From the NCBI GenBank assembly GCA_023386315.1, contig JAEWJZ010000033.1, forward strand, positions 62,001 through 126,000: 64,000 nucleotides of DNA, written 5' to 3'. This document shows, piece by piece, positions 46,831-55,760 of the stretch (position 1 is the first letter of the stretch; every line of letters begins with the position of its first letter). Source of the DNA: Bacillota bacterium. GTDB taxonomy: Bacteria; Bacillota; Clostridia; Lachnospirales; Lachnospiraceae. The notes under the pieces are model-generated. The model was not told the DNA's origin, did not search any database, and was given only the letters and a program-made list of their open reading frames with translations. Position numbers and translations under genes: made by a program.

Positions 46831-47058
46831 TTATTTTAAGGAGGCTTTCAGCTGTTCCATAAGCTCAAGATCTGAGGCTTTCAGCTTCATGTTGGTAGTC
46901 AGTGTTTTCCCTTCCGGAGATGTGACATGGATTTCTATCATAGATCCTTCTTTTAAGGCACTCTCCGAAGCTGCTTTTAAGAATAAGGGAAATTTAGGGT
47001 GATTGCCTTTGAACACATTCCAGGCCTCTTTTAACTGCATAAGATTCATGAGATTCAT
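46831..47058 (-). CDS. Small conserved-looking protein of unknown function
   Basis: The 75-residue protein (from ATG 47058, behind AAAGGA) starts MNLMNLMQLKEAWNVFKGNH and has a helix-strand-helix appearance with a final LELMEQLKASLK helix. A longer frame would start at 47094 without a site. It has no signal peptide or membrane segment. I do not recognise it. It is encoded just after the DUF401 transporter gene on the same strand, 61 bases beyond its stop codon, and could be cotranscribed. Confidence 0.6.
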   Translation of the reverse strand: MNLMNLMQLKEAWNVFKGNHPKFPLFLKAASESALKEGSMIEIHVTSPEGKTLTTNMKLKASDLELMEQLKASLK

Positions 47059-47119
47059 ATAATAAATCCTTTCTGATTCAAGATTGATAGGCATATCCTA
47101 GCACAAATTAAGCGGGGAG

Positions 47120-48340
47120 TCAAATCAGGATCAGAGCAGTCAGCACCCGGTAATAAAGGAGAACCAGAAAAAAGAAAATCAGGATTACAGGAAGTGTCCG
47201 CTTTAACAAATCCCCCATTTCTGTATGGAAATATTCGGTTACCAGAGCAAGACACACATGGGTGGGAGATACCTGCATGGCGCAGTAGGAAGAGGACATT
47301 AAAAGCATCATCAGCGCAGCTCCTCCGTTTGGAATGGCTGCAAAGGCCAGAGGAAGACAAAGTACAATAATTGCCGTTGATCCGCCTATAATGGAACCGA
47401 AAAAGAAGATCAGTGCAAAGGCAAGGTAAGTCGGTATGGGCAGGGTGCTGAAAAGATCAGGAAGCTGTGAAATCACGTCGGTATAAGTAAGGACCTCTTT
47501 GAAAATCATGATTAAAAGTGTGTTAACAATGATTTTAGGCTCCAGTGCAGAGAGAAAAAACGGCTTGATTTCAGATATGGAAAAGCGGTAAAAGAAGAAA
47601 GCTGCAGCGATTACCATGGGAGTTGCTATGTATACTTCAAGATGAAATGCAATGATGAGGATGATGGCTGCAGCAATGGTCCACAGACTGTTTGCAAGCT
47701 GTCCGAAAGCTGCTTTTTTTGACATTCCCTCATCATTTGCAATCTCTCTTGGAATTTTTCTAAGATAAAAAATATAACCCAGAAAAATCAGGATGCCCAC
47801 AGCCGGGAGCATGGAGAGAAGAAAGTCCCCTGTCTCAACACCTGCCAGACCCAGAGCAATCAGGATTGACGAATAAGTGGGAAGAAAACTCTCCGGAATA
47901 TGGCGGTAATAGCTGGTGACAAAGGTTTTATCCTCTTTGCTTAAATAATCCCCGCAGGAGGAATCCACGATAGATCCGCAGATGTAGACAGCTCCTGCAG
48001 AAGGCAGCAGACCGATGAAAATGGGAGCCAGTATGGTGGTGATCCGCCTGTTGTGAAACAGGTGATTTAACGAGGATTCGGCTGTCATTAGAAGATTTCT
48101 TTTCTCCAGCATGCGCTGTAAGAACGTAATGGTGTAAAAGCTTAATAAAATAGTTCCGGTGCTCCTGGAAAATACAGCGCGCCAAAGAATGGAACAGATA
48201 CGAAAAGCAGGTATCTGAAAGATAAAAAATGACAGCAGAATGCTGCAGGCAATGGCCTGCCATAAAGGTCTTTTCAGCCAGAGCAGCACTAAAATTACAA
48301 GAAAGACCAGTAAGAGTTTGATCAGTTCCATTGATATCAT
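47120..48340 (-). CDS. DUF401 family membrane transporter
   Basis: The 406-residue protein has about eleven hydrophobic segments. LPSAGAVYICGSIVDSS and SIIGGSTAIIVLCLPLAF resemble the DUF401 family, which is related to GntP/ion-transporter superfamily proteins with paired re-entrant loops. The length fits the family. The upstream gene on the same strand encodes a DauR-like regulator, which probably controls it; those regulators respond to amino-acid-type ligands. The substrate is unknown. GGGAGG precedes the start. Confidence 0.82.
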   Translation of the reverse strand: MISMELIKLLLVFLVILVLLWLKRPLWQAIACSILLSFFIFQIPAFRICSILWRAVFSRSTGTILLSFYTITFLQRMLEKRNLLMTAESSLNHLFHNRRITTILAPIFIGLLPSAGAVYICGSIVDSSCGDYLSKEDKTFVTSYYRHIPESFLPTYSSILIALGLAGVETGDFLLSMLPAVGILIFLGYIFYLRKIPREIANDEGMSKKAAFGQLANSLWTIAAAIILIIAFHLEVYIATPMVIAAAFFFYRFSISEIKPFFLSALEPKIIVNTLLIMIFKEVLTYTDVISQLPDLFSTLPIPTYLAFALIFFFGSIIGGSTAIIVLCLPLAFAAIPNGGAALMMLLMSSSYCAMQVSPTHVCLALVTEYFHTEMGDLLKRTLPVILIFFFLVLLYYRVLTALILI

Positions 48341-48416
48341 TATATTTCCTCCCTGTTGTGTGATAAAAAATTATTATTGCAATAAAATATTATCAGGGAG
48401 TTTAACATCATTTTTT

Positions 48417-49103
48417 TTAAATGTCAATCTGTTTTTTGGACTCCTGCTTGCTGATTTTACTCAAATACCTGTAAATGGTGGCATCGGAGCAATTAAGCTT
48501 TAAGGCGGCTTCGCTGACGGCACCTTTGATCATAAAGACTCCTTTTTCGTTCAGCTGTTTTACAATGGAGATCTTCTCATCCTGGGTGAGACGGTCTGCA
48601 GGAATTCTGTTTTCCGTGATGTAATCAGGCATGGCACTGGCGATCATATCACCGATGTCATTTGTAAATGTTTCCGTATGCTCTACAGGCAGATCTATCA
48701 TCTTACTAGAAGATGATTCTTCTTTAGACAATCCGCCAAGCTTTAAGATAGACTGGCACAGCTCCTGGTAAATCTGTGTGTCTACATTGAGGCAGAGCAT
48801 GCCTAAAAGCTCCTGTCCCTCTTTGATAAAAAGGGTTGAGGAAATCAAAGGCTTCTTGTCTTTGGTCAGCCCGCTGTAATTGAGCAGGTACGGCTCCTTT
48901 TTCCAGATTCCCTCTCTTATGATTTTAAGAGCCAGATCCGTTAATGGAGCTCCGACGGTTCTGCCGCTGTTCTGCCCGTTGGCAATGGCTGTGATGCATC
49001 GTTTCCCTTCTCTTAAATCGAGAAGTGCAATTTCATAATTGTCACTTAACACATTTCCCAGAAAATTAGTCAGCACTTCGTAGTGCTTCATGATATCGCT
49101 CAT
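48417..49103 (-). CDS. YheO/DauR family transcriptional regulator
   Basis: The 228-residue protein has an N-terminal PAS-like YheO domain (about 8-115: YEVLTNFLGNVLSDNYEIAL, then ISSTLFIKEGQELLGMLCLN). The C-terminal HTH_22 (about 165-222) has EKISIVKQLNEKGVFMIKGA and LNCSDATIYRYLSKI. Family members such as DauR control amino-acid catabolism. It precedes the DUF401 transporter gene on the same strand and is divergent from an amino-acid ABC operon, so it could control either. Confidence 0.87.
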   Translation of the reverse strand: MSDIMKHYEVLTNFLGNVLSDNYEIALLDLREGKRCITAIANGQNSGRTVGAPLTDLALKIIREGIWKKEPYLLNYSGLTKDKKPLISSTLFIKEGQELLGMLCLNVDTQIYQELCQSILKLGGLSKEESSSSKMIDLPVEHTETFTNDIGDMIASAMPDYITENRIPADRLTQDEKISIVKQLNEKGVFMIKGAVSEAALKLNCSDATIYRYLSKISKQESKKQIDI

Positions 49104-49289
49104 AGAGTATGGCCCCCTTTTGGTCTGATAAATTTTAGATTATTATATACCGAAAAAGCCTGATATGTAAATCCTTGTCCTTGAATTATCTGTTAATCTT
49201 GAATATTTGTGAAAAATGTACTGAAAGTGAGAAAATGACAACTGGCTTTTGTGAAAATAATAAAACATTATTATCCTGATAAAAAAATA
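49104..49289. other. Regulator upstream region
   Basis: This stretch lies between the DauR-like gene and the ABC-operon promoter. It is AT-rich and must contain the minus-strand promoter of the regulator, but I could not place convincing boxes. No gene is supported. Confidence 0.35.
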
Positions 49290-49318
49290 TTGACAAAGGC
49301 AAAACGATGGAATATACT
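49290..49318 (+). promoter_or_regulatory. Strong sigma-A promoter of the amino-acid transporter operon
   Basis: TTGACA (49290-49295) and TATACT (49313-49318) are 17 bases apart. The predicted start is near 49325, only about 45 bases before the leader terminator. Confidence 0.75.
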
Positions 49319-49328
49319 TTGCCTAACA

Positions 49329-49398
49329 GTTCCCCGGCCGTCAGGAAGCGGAACAGGTGGTAGACAAAGGCGTTTGCATAATAGCAGGCGCCTTTTTT
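49329..49398 (+). promoter_or_regulatory. Short leader with two hairpins, the second an intrinsic terminator
   Basis: The first hairpin pairs GTTCC (49329-49333) with GGAAC (49350-49354). The second pairs GGCGTTTGC (49369-49377) with GCAGGCGCC (49384-49392), all nine positions including two G-T pairs, with loop ATAATA. TTTTTT (49393-49398) follows. The terminator lies 42 bases before the lipoprotein start, so readthrough must be controlled or the leader makes a short RNA of about 75 bases. It matches no riboswitch class that I recognise. Confidence 0.7.
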
Positions 49399-49439
49399 GT
49401 CGTTCTAATCGATGAAAACAGATGCAGGAGGAGAAAAAA

Positions 49440-50270
49440 ATGAAGAAGATTATGAAAAATGCAGTTTGTTCGGTTATGGTTCTTACACTGGCGGTGTCTA
49501 TGACCGCATGCCAAAAAAACCAGGGGTCCGGAGTGACGAAAGTGAAGGTGGGTACCGGAAACGCCATGCCGCCTTATTGCTCTCTCGATGATAAGGGGGA
49601 ACCGGTAGGGTATGACGTGGCAGTATTAAAAGAAATTGATAAACGTCTTGACAAATATGAATTTGATATTCAGTCAATGGATTTTAATACACTCATTGTT
49701 TCCATTGACTCGGGTGCGTTGGATGTGCTGTCCCACCAGCTTGTAAAAAGCGATGCAAGAAAAGAAAAATATTTATTTCCGGAACAGTATTACTGCCTCT
49801 CCCCCATGTCCTTATGTGTGAAAAAGGACAGCGGGATTCAGTCACTGGCTGATATGGCAGGAAAATCCATCAACCAGTCACCGACCAGCTATGAATATTC
49901 CATGCTGATGGCTTATAACGAGAAAAATCCGGGAAAAGAACTGAAAATCAATGCAGTCAGTGACTTGTCAACAGCAGACGGTTTTAAGCAGGTTTCCAAT
50001 GGCCAGGTAGATGCAAGCCTTACCTATCAGTCCACTTATGACAGTGTGCAAAAGGAATTAAAGCTGGATAATCTGGCACTTACCGATGTGGTTATGGTAG
50101 AAGATACCTACATCATGTGTGCAAAAGGAAAAGATGATTTAAATACTGCCATTGACGGTGCATTAAAGGAAATGGCAAAGGACGGAACCTTATCAAAGAT
50201 TGCAACCGAATACCTTGGTCAGGATGTATTTTCAAACTATGCGGATATGGTCAGCATAACAGCAAAATAA
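49440..50270 (+). CDS. Amino-acid ABC transporter substrate-binding lipoprotein
   Basis: The 276-residue protein starts at ATG 49440 behind AGGAGGAG. It has a lipoprotein signal with lipobox MTAC and an SBP_bac_3 domain (about 35-270: KVGTGNAMPPYCSLDDKGEP, VGYDVAVLKEIDKRL). It should bind an amino acid outside the membrane and pass it to the two permeases that follow. The linked C-S lyase favours cystine or a related sulfur amino acid, as in TcyJ-type systems; this is inference from neighbours. Confidence 0.92.
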   Translation: MKKIMKNAVCSVMVLTLAVSMTACQKNQGSGVTKVKVGTGNAMPPYCSLDDKGEPVGYDVAVLKEIDKRLDKYEFDIQSMDFNTLIVSIDSGALDVLSHQLVKSDARKEKYLFPEQYYCLSPMSLCVKKDSGIQSLADMAGKSINQSPTSYEYSMLMAYNEKNPGKELKINAVSDLSTADGFKQVSNGQVDASLTYQSTYDSVQKELKLDNLALTDVVMVEDTYIMCAKGKDDLNTAIDGALKEMAKDGTLSKIATEYLGQDVFSNYADMVSITAK

Positions 50271-50299
50271 AAGGAACGCAGGAATGGAGGGAAAAGAAT

Positions 50300-51004
50300 T
50301 TGGAGAACACATTTAAACCGGCTACAATTCCGGGCTATATTCCCAATGTATTAAGGGCTTTTCCTGTTACCATGGAGATTCTCCTGATATCGCTTTTGAT
50401 CAGCCTGGCACTGGGGGCGTTCGTAACTGCAGCAGGAATCGGAAAAAGAAAGTGGCCAAAAGCGATTGCGGGCGGCTATATCGCATTTATGAGAGGAATT
50501 CCCACGCTGGTCTTAATCTTTTTAATCTATCTGGGACTTCCCCAGCTGGCCCAGAGTGTTGGAATTGATTTATCGGGAGTCAGCAAGACCGTATTTATTG
50601 TAGCATGTCTTTCCCTCAGCAGCTCCGCCAATATGGCGGAGATGATGAGAGCCTCTTATCTGGCAGTGGATAAGGGGCAGAGGGAGGCGGCTTACAGTGT
50701 GGGAATGAAGGAATTTACAGCGTTTCGCCGGATCATTTTCCCGCAGGCGTTTGGCATTGCAATTCCTGCTCTGGGTAATAACATCATCATGCTGTTTAAG
50801 GATACCTCACTGGCCTTTGCAATCGGTGTCATTGATTTAATGGGAAAAGCAAGAGCCATCAGCTCTGCCAGCTATGGGGCAAACCGCCTGGAAGTCTATA
50901 TTGCAACCGGAATTATCTTCTGGGCAGCCTGCATTCTCCTGGAGTATTGCAGCAAATTCACTGAGAAAATCTACACAAAGGGCCGGAAGAAGGCAACAAG
51001 TTAA
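50300..51004 (+). CDS. Amino-acid ABC transporter permease
   Basis: The 234-residue HisM-type permease has four or five hydrophobic segments. ISLALGAFVTAAGIGKRKWP is followed by YIAFMRGIPTLVLIFLIYLG. The ATPase-contact loop reads QREAAYSVGMKEFTAFRRII. The start is TTG 50300, with GGAGG at 50286-50290; no ATG lies close enough to a site. It forms a heterodimer with the next permease. Confidence 0.9.
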   Translation: MENTFKPATIPGYIPNVLRAFPVTMEILLISLLISLALGAFVTAAGIGKRKWPKAIAGGYIAFMRGIPTLVLIFLIYLGLPQLAQSVGIDLSGVSKTVFIVACLSLSSSANMAEMMRASYLAVDKGQREAAYSVGMKEFTAFRRIIFPQAFGIAIPALGNNIIMLFKDTSLAFAIGVIDLMGKARAISSASYGANRLEVYIATGIIFWAACILLEYCSKFTEKIYTKGRKKATS

Positions 51005-51022
51005 AGAAAAGAGGAAAACAGG

Positions 51023-51727
51023 ATGGATTTTAAATTTATCATAGAAGCGCTGCCAAAGATCATGCTTGCAGTTCCCATCACGCTTTTCATGTCTCTTGTA
51101 TCAGCCGCTGCAGGCTGGCTGCTCGGTCTTTCCATCGCATTGATCAGAAAACACAGGGTTCCTGTTTTGTCCCAGTTCTCAGCTGTGTTCGTTTCCTTTA
51201 TGAGGGGCGTGCCCATGGTGATTTTGTTATACATCTCTTACTATGCTCTGCCCATTCTTTTATACAGCTATGGTCTGAGCATTGGAATCACCATTGATAT
51301 CAATGCAGTTCCGCCCATCGTATATGCCATCATTGCCCTGGCTCTTGACCAGGCGGCCTATTCCTCGGAAATATTCCGGTCCGCCTTATCTGCAGTAGAT
51401 GAAGGGCAGATGGAAGCGGCATTCAGTGTGGGCATGACCAGAACCCAGGCACTTGTGCGAATTATCTTTCCACAGGCGCTTGCCATTGCCATTCCAAACC
51501 TGGGAGGTATCTTCGTCGGTCTGGTGAAGGGAACGTCACTTGCGTATTATGTAGGTGTTTATGAGATAACCGCAACGGCAAACTTACTGGCAATGCCTGC
51601 GCTTAATTTCATTGAAGCTTATATTATGACAACTCTGATTTATGAAGCAATCAGCTTTGTACTGAACAAATTATTCCGCATCTGTGAGGATCGGCTTAAA
51701 AAGTTCCGGGCAGGCGCATCTGCCTGA
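51023..51727 (+). CDS. Amino-acid ABC transporter permease
   Basis: The 234-residue HisQ/HisM-type permease carries [20 protein letters not shown] and the ATPase-contact loop [20 protein letters not shown]. It is paired with the preceding permease, which it follows by 18 bases, and precedes the ATPase gene by 34 bases. The two permeases are clearly related but distinct, as in heterodimeric polar amino-acid importers. Confidence 0.93.
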   Translation: MDFKFIIEALPKIMLAVPITLFMSLVSAAAGWLLGLSIALIRKHRVPVLSQFSAVFVSFMRGVPMVILLYISYYALPILLYSYGLSIGITIDINAVPPIVYAIIALALDQAAYSSEIFRSALSAVDEGQMEAAFSVGMTRTQALVRIIFPQALAIAIPNLGGIFVGLVKGTSLAYYVGVYEITATANLLAMPALNFIEAYIMTTLIYEAISFVLNKLFRICEDRLKKFRAGASA

Positions 51728-51761
51728 GCGCGGACACGAATATGAGGAAGGAGCAGATATT

Positions 51762-52526
51762 ATGGCAAATATGGTGGAACTGAACAATATCCATAAGTCA
51801 TTTGGAAAAAACCACATTTTAAAGGGCGTTAATCTGAAAATTGAAAAAGGGGAGGTAGTGGTAATTCTGGGGCCCAGCGGTTCCGGAAAGACAACGCTTC
51901 TTCGTACCGTGAATTTCTTGGACAGCGCCGATGACGGCAGTGTTACAGTCAATGGCTTTCAGTTAGACTGCAAAAAGCATTCCAAAACCCAGGTCATCGA
52001 ACTGAGAAGAAAGACAGCCATGGTTTTTCAGAATTACAATTTATTTCAGAATAAAACCATTCTGGAAAATGTAATGGAAGGACTTGTGACGGTTAAGAAA
52101 ATAGGAAAGGCAGATGCGGAAAAAATGAGCCGTGAAATACTGGCAAAGGTAGGACTGTCGGAACGGTGTGAGTTTTATCCATCCCAGCTTTCCGGCGGCC
52201 AGCAGCAAAGAGCCGGCATTGCAAGGGCACTGATTCTGGATCCTGACGTAATTCTGTTTGATGAACCAACCTCCGCTCTGGATCCCGAGCTGGTAGGAGA
52301 GGTTTTAAATACCATAAAAACGGTTGCCCAGACGGGTATTACCATGATTGTTGTAACCCATGAGATCTCATTTGCCAGAGAGGTTGCATCAAGGATCATA
52401 TTTATGGAAGGCGGCAGCATTGTTGAGGAAGGAAAACCCTCTGAGATTCTGGTGAATCCAAAAGAACCAAGAACGCAGCAGTTTTTAAAGAGGATCACGG
52501 ATCCCCAGGCTGCAGAAAAAGAATAA
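51762..52526 (+). CDS. Amino-acid ABC transporter ATP-binding protein (GlnQ type)
   Basis: The 254-residue ATPase has Walker [10 protein letters not shown], signature LSGGQQQR, Walker [14 protein letters not shown] and H-loop [25 protein letters not shown] fits the polar amino-acid transporter subfamily. I start at ATG 51762 behind GGAAGGAG; a longer frame would run back into the permease gene. It powers the importer made by the three preceding genes. Confidence 0.95.
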   Translation: MANMVELNNIHKSFGKNHILKGVNLKIEKGEVVVILGPSGSGKTTLLRTVNFLDSADDGSVTVNGFQLDCKKHSKTQVIELRRKTAMVFQNYNLFQNKTILENVMEGLVTVKKIGKADAEKMSREILAKVGLSERCEFYPSQLSGGQQQRAGIARALILDPDVILFDEPTSALDPELVGEVLNTIKTVAQTGITMIVVTHEISFAREVASRIIFMEGGSIVEEGKPSEILVNPKEPRTQQFLKRITDPQAAEKE

Positions 52527-52550
52527 GAGACGTTAAGTGGAGGAAGTCAA

Positions 52551-53735
52551 ATGTGCTATGATTTTGAAACTCTGGTAAGAAGAGAAAATGCAGGTTCATT
52601 TAAATGGAATGATATGAAAATAAAAAATCCCGATGTGAATGACAATGTGGTGCCTCTTTCCGTGGCGGATATGGAGTGGAAAAATCCCCCGGAAATCATT
52701 GAAGGATTAAAAGCCTATTTAGACCAGTCCATATTGGGGTATACAGGAGCAACAGATGCCTATTATGACAGCGTGATCAGCTGGATGGAAAAACGCCATG
52801 GATTTTCTCCAAAGAGGGAATGGATTGTGGAGACAGCAGGTGTCGTTCCAGGTCTCGGCCAGATGGTGGCAGCATTTACAGAGCCGGAGGATGCAGTTCT
52901 CATAATGACCCCGGTTTATTATCCATTCCGCATGTCAGTGGAAAACAATAAACGGACACTGGTAACCACGGAGCTGATCAATACAGGGGATTCCTACGAG
53001 ATAGACTTTGAAGATTTCGAGAAAAAAGCGGCGAGAGAAGACGTAAAGCTTCTTATACTATGCAGTCCCCATAATCCGGTCGGCCGGATATGGACAGAGG
53101 AGGAACTTGGAAAGATCGCGGATATCTGTTTGAGAAACGGAGTTTTTATTATTTCTGATGAGATTCATTTTGATCTGATTCTTCCGGGCTACCACCATGT
53201 TTCCATGGGAACATTAGAGGAAAAATATGTAAATAACTGTGTAATTTCAACCGCTCCCAGTAAAACCTTTAATCTGGCAGGCTTTCAGACCTCCAATCAT
53301 TTCATTGCCAATGAGACAATGCGGGAAAAGATTACTGCTGCGAGAGGGTATCATTCGTTGAATTTAATGGGCTACAAGGCGTGTGAGATCGCCTATACCC
53401 AGTGTGAGGCCTGGCTTGAGGAACTGCTGTTGCATCTGGATGACAACAAGAAATTCGTTGAGAAATTTGTTGCAGACAATCTTCCTGAGGTGAAGGTTTA
53501 TGATCTTCAGGGGACCTATCTGCAGTGGCTGGACTTCAATGGACTGGGTATGGATTATCAGGAGCTTGAGAAGTTCATGCAGATGGAGGCCCAGCTGTTC
53601 TTAGATGAGGGATATATCTTCGGAGAAGGCGGAAGAGGATTTGAACGGTTTAATATTGCCTGCCCTTTATGGGTTCTTAAGGAGGCAATGGAACGGCTTT
53701 TGGAGGCGGTAAATCGATATAAGGAACGGAGGTAG
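52551..53735 (+). CDS. MalY/PatB family PLP-dependent aminotransferase / C-S beta-lyase
   Basis: The 394-residue fold-type I PLP enzyme has the cofactor Lys in TAPSKTFNLAGFQTSN, the substrate region CSPHNPVGRIW and ISDEIHFDL. The start VVPLSVADMEWKNPPEI is typical of MalY/PatB proteins, which cleave cystathionine or cystine to pyruvate, ammonia and a thiol. It is encoded directly after an amino-acid importer and 4 bases before an ammonium channel fusion, so uptake, cleavage and nitrogen handling appear linked. AGTGGAGGA precedes the ATG. Confidence 0.92.
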   Translation: MCYDFETLVRRENAGSFKWNDMKIKNPDVNDNVVPLSVADMEWKNPPEIIEGLKAYLDQSILGYTGATDAYYDSVISWMEKRHGFSPKREWIVETAGVVPGLGQMVAAFTEPEDAVLIMTPVYYPFRMSVENNKRTLVTTELINTGDSYEIDFEDFEKKAAREDVKLLILCSPHNPVGRIWTEEELGKIADICLRNGVFIISDEIHFDLILPGYHHVSMGTLEEKYVNNCVISTAPSKTFNLAGFQTSNHFIANETMREKITAARGYHSLNLMGYKACEIAYTQCEAWLEELLLHLDDNKKFVEKFVADNLPEVKVYDLQGTYLQWLDFNGLGMDYQELEKFMQMEAQLFLDEGYIFGEGGRGFERFNIACPLWVLKEAMERLLEAVNRYKERR

Positions 53736-53739
53736 TCAT

Positions 53740-55440
53740 ATGTCAGCTGTCAATACAATCTGGGTTCTGTTCGGGGCTGCGCTGGTATTTTTTATGCAGG
53801 CAGGATTTGCCATGGTAGAGGCGGGATTTACCAGAGCGAAAAACTCGGGAAATATTATCATGAAAAATATGATGGATTTCTGCATTGGAACCCCCATTTA
53901 CTGGTTTGTTGGATTTGGAATTATGTTCGGGGGAGGGATTGATTTTTTTATACACGGCGATTACAGTGAGATACTTCCCTCCGGTGTTTCCCTCTGGTCC
54001 TTTGTCATATTCCAGACCGTATTTTGTGCCACGGCCGCCACAATTGTGTCGGGAGCCATGGCAGAGAGGACAAAATTTTCCGCATACTGTGTTTACAGTG
54101 CGGTCATATCCTGTGTGGTTTATCCCGTATCCGGTCACTGGATCTGGGGCGGAGGCTGGCTGTCATCTCTGGGATTTCATGATTTTGCAGGTTCTACGGC
54201 GGTCCATATGGTAGGCGGCGTGGCAGCGTTTCTGGGAGCTTATATTCTGGGGCCGAGAATCGGAAAATATACAAAGGATGGGAAGCCAAAAGCCATACTT
54301 GGGCACAGCATTACACTTGGTGCCCTTGGAGTTTTCATATTATGGTTCTGCTGGTTTGGGTTTAACGGTGCCTCCACTGTATCCATGGAAGGGGACAGCA
54401 TAGAGGCAGCAGGAAGAATCTTCATGACGACCAATCTGGCGGCTGCAGTATCCACCTGCACCACCATGATATTTACCTGGATCCGTTATAAAAAGCCGGA
54501 TGTTTCCATGACATTAAACGGAACTCTTGCAGGTCTTGTAGGAATAACAGCCGGGTGTGATGCCGTGACTCCGGGCGGTGCGGCTGTCATTGGTATCTGT
54601 ACGGGACTGACAGTGGTTCTGTCTATCGAATTCATAGATTCCAGGTTAAAGGTGGATGATCCGGTTGGTGCAATCGGAGTACATGGTGTGTGCGGAGCGC
54701 TGGGAACCATACTGGTGGGCTTCTTTGCAAAAGAGGGCGGTCTTTTATACGGCGGAGGCATAAACCTGTTGGGAATTCAGCTTCTTGGAGTCCTTTCCGT
54801 AGCGGCCTGGGTTGGAATTGTAATGTTTGCCGTATTTAAGATCATAGACCAGACCATGGGTCTGCGTGTTACTTCCAGAGAAGAAATTGAAGGTCTGGAC
54901 AGTACGGAGCACGGACTTGCAAATGCCTATGCGGACTTTCTTCCTGTGGTGCCGATGGAAGATCTGGCTAACCGGGTGGAGAGTGTGTCCGGAATAAAGA
55001 CAGTCAGACCGGATGTTCCTGTGGAAGAAGCCATTCCTGTTAAATCAGCTGATTTTTCGGGAACAGGTGCTTCAAAGTCAGTGCTGACCAAGGTTGAAAT
55101 TCTGGCAAAGCAGTCAAAGTTTGAAGAACTGAAATCTGCCATGAATGAAATAGGCGTTACTGGTATGACGGTCACTCAGGTTCTTGGATGCGGCATGCAG
55201 AAAGGTGCGGCAGAATATTACAGAGGAATTCCTGTGGATATGATGCTTCTTCCGAAAGTACAGGTGGAGATAGTGGTTGCTAAGGTTCCTGTTGAAGAAG
55301 TGGTTAAGACTGCCAGAAAAGTACTTTATACCGGTCATATCGGTGATGGAAAGATATTTATCTACGATGTCAGGGACGCGGTAAAGGTTCGTACCGGTGA
55401 AACCGGATATGATGCCATGCAGGGAGTGGATGATATATAA
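53740..55440 (+). CDS. Ammonium transporter fused to a P-II signal domain
   Basis: The 566-residue protein consists of an Amt channel (about 1-390, eleven hydrophobic segments) and a C-terminal GlnB/GlnK-type domain (about 445-560). The channel keeps the twin pore histidines in GSTAVHMVGG and GAIGVHGVCG and the Asp in FHDFAG. The P-II part has GCGMQKGAAEYYRG, LLPKVQVEIVV and GDGKIFIYDV. In the T-loop, the position of the uridylylated Tyr51 of E. coli GlnB is Val (GIPVDMMLLPK). P-II normally blocks Amt by inserting the T-loop; here the gate is covalently attached. It is the last gene of the operon. Confidence 0.94.
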   Translation: MSAVNTIWVLFGAALVFFMQAGFAMVEAGFTRAKNSGNIIMKNMMDFCIGTPIYWFVGFGIMFGGGIDFFIHGDYSEILPSGVSLWSFVIFQTVFCATAATIVSGAMAERTKFSAYCVYSAVISCVVYPVSGHWIWGGGWLSSLGFHDFAGSTAVHMVGGVAAFLGAYILGPRIGKYTKDGKPKAILGHSITLGALGVFILWFCWFGFNGASTVSMEGDSIEAAGRIFMTTNLAAAVSTCTTMIFTWIRYKKPDVSMTLNGTLAGLVGITAGCDAVTPGGAAVIGICTGLTVVLSIEFIDSRLKVDDPVGAIGVHGVCGALGTILVGFFAKEGGLLYGGGINLLGIQLLGVLSVAAWVGIVMFAVFKIIDQTMGLRVTSREEIEGLDSTEHGLANAYADFLPVVPMEDLANRVESVSGIKTVRPDVPVEEAIPVKSADFSGTGASKSVLTKVEILAKQSKFEELKSAMNEIGVTGMTVTQVLGCGMQKGAAEYYRGIPVDMMLLPKVQVEIVVAKVPVEEVVKTARKVLYTGHIGDGKIFIYDVRDAVKVRTGETGYDAMQGVDDI

Positions 55441-55463
55441 ATTTTCTGATTTAAAATTGTTTT

Positions 55464-55509
55464 GGAGTCAGGCGGAAGCAAAGTTTTTCTTTCCGTCCGG
55501 CTCCTTTTT
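55464..55509 (+). terminator. Intrinsic terminator after the Amt-PII gene
   Basis: GGAG and GGCGGAA on the left pair with TTCCGTC and CTCC on the right across a loop, and TTTTT follows at 55505-55509. The stem has small mismatches. Confidence 0.75.
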
Positions 55510-55760
55510 GATGCGCCGGTTTTGATGTTTTTTATGAAAACATGCTAATTTTGGAACTTAACATGTATAATTTTGACCCTTCGGTTGAGAATTCCATGGA
55601 AACATGGTATAAGCTTAAAAGATATAATTGCTAATAATTGTAACTTTTCTGTTGGTATCAGCTTGTGCTGACCATGATATTTATTATATAATAAAGCCAA
55701 AGTAACATTCTCTAATAGTATACTTGCGCTGTTTTGCTTATTTTAAAGGAGAATATCTTT
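55510..55760. promoter_or_regulatory. Long leader with a promoter for the 55761 gene
   Basis: TTGAGA (55585-55590) and TATAAG (55608-55613) are 17 bases apart. The resulting leader would be about 140 bases and contains a small hairpin (GGTATCAGC with GCTGACC). No riboswitch is recognised and no T-run follows the hairpin. Confidence 0.5.

Noticed and set aside
49319..49439. T-box, SAM or glutamine riboswitch in the ABC operon leader
   Set aside because: The leader before the terminator is only about 45 bases and lacks the conserved cores of these classes.
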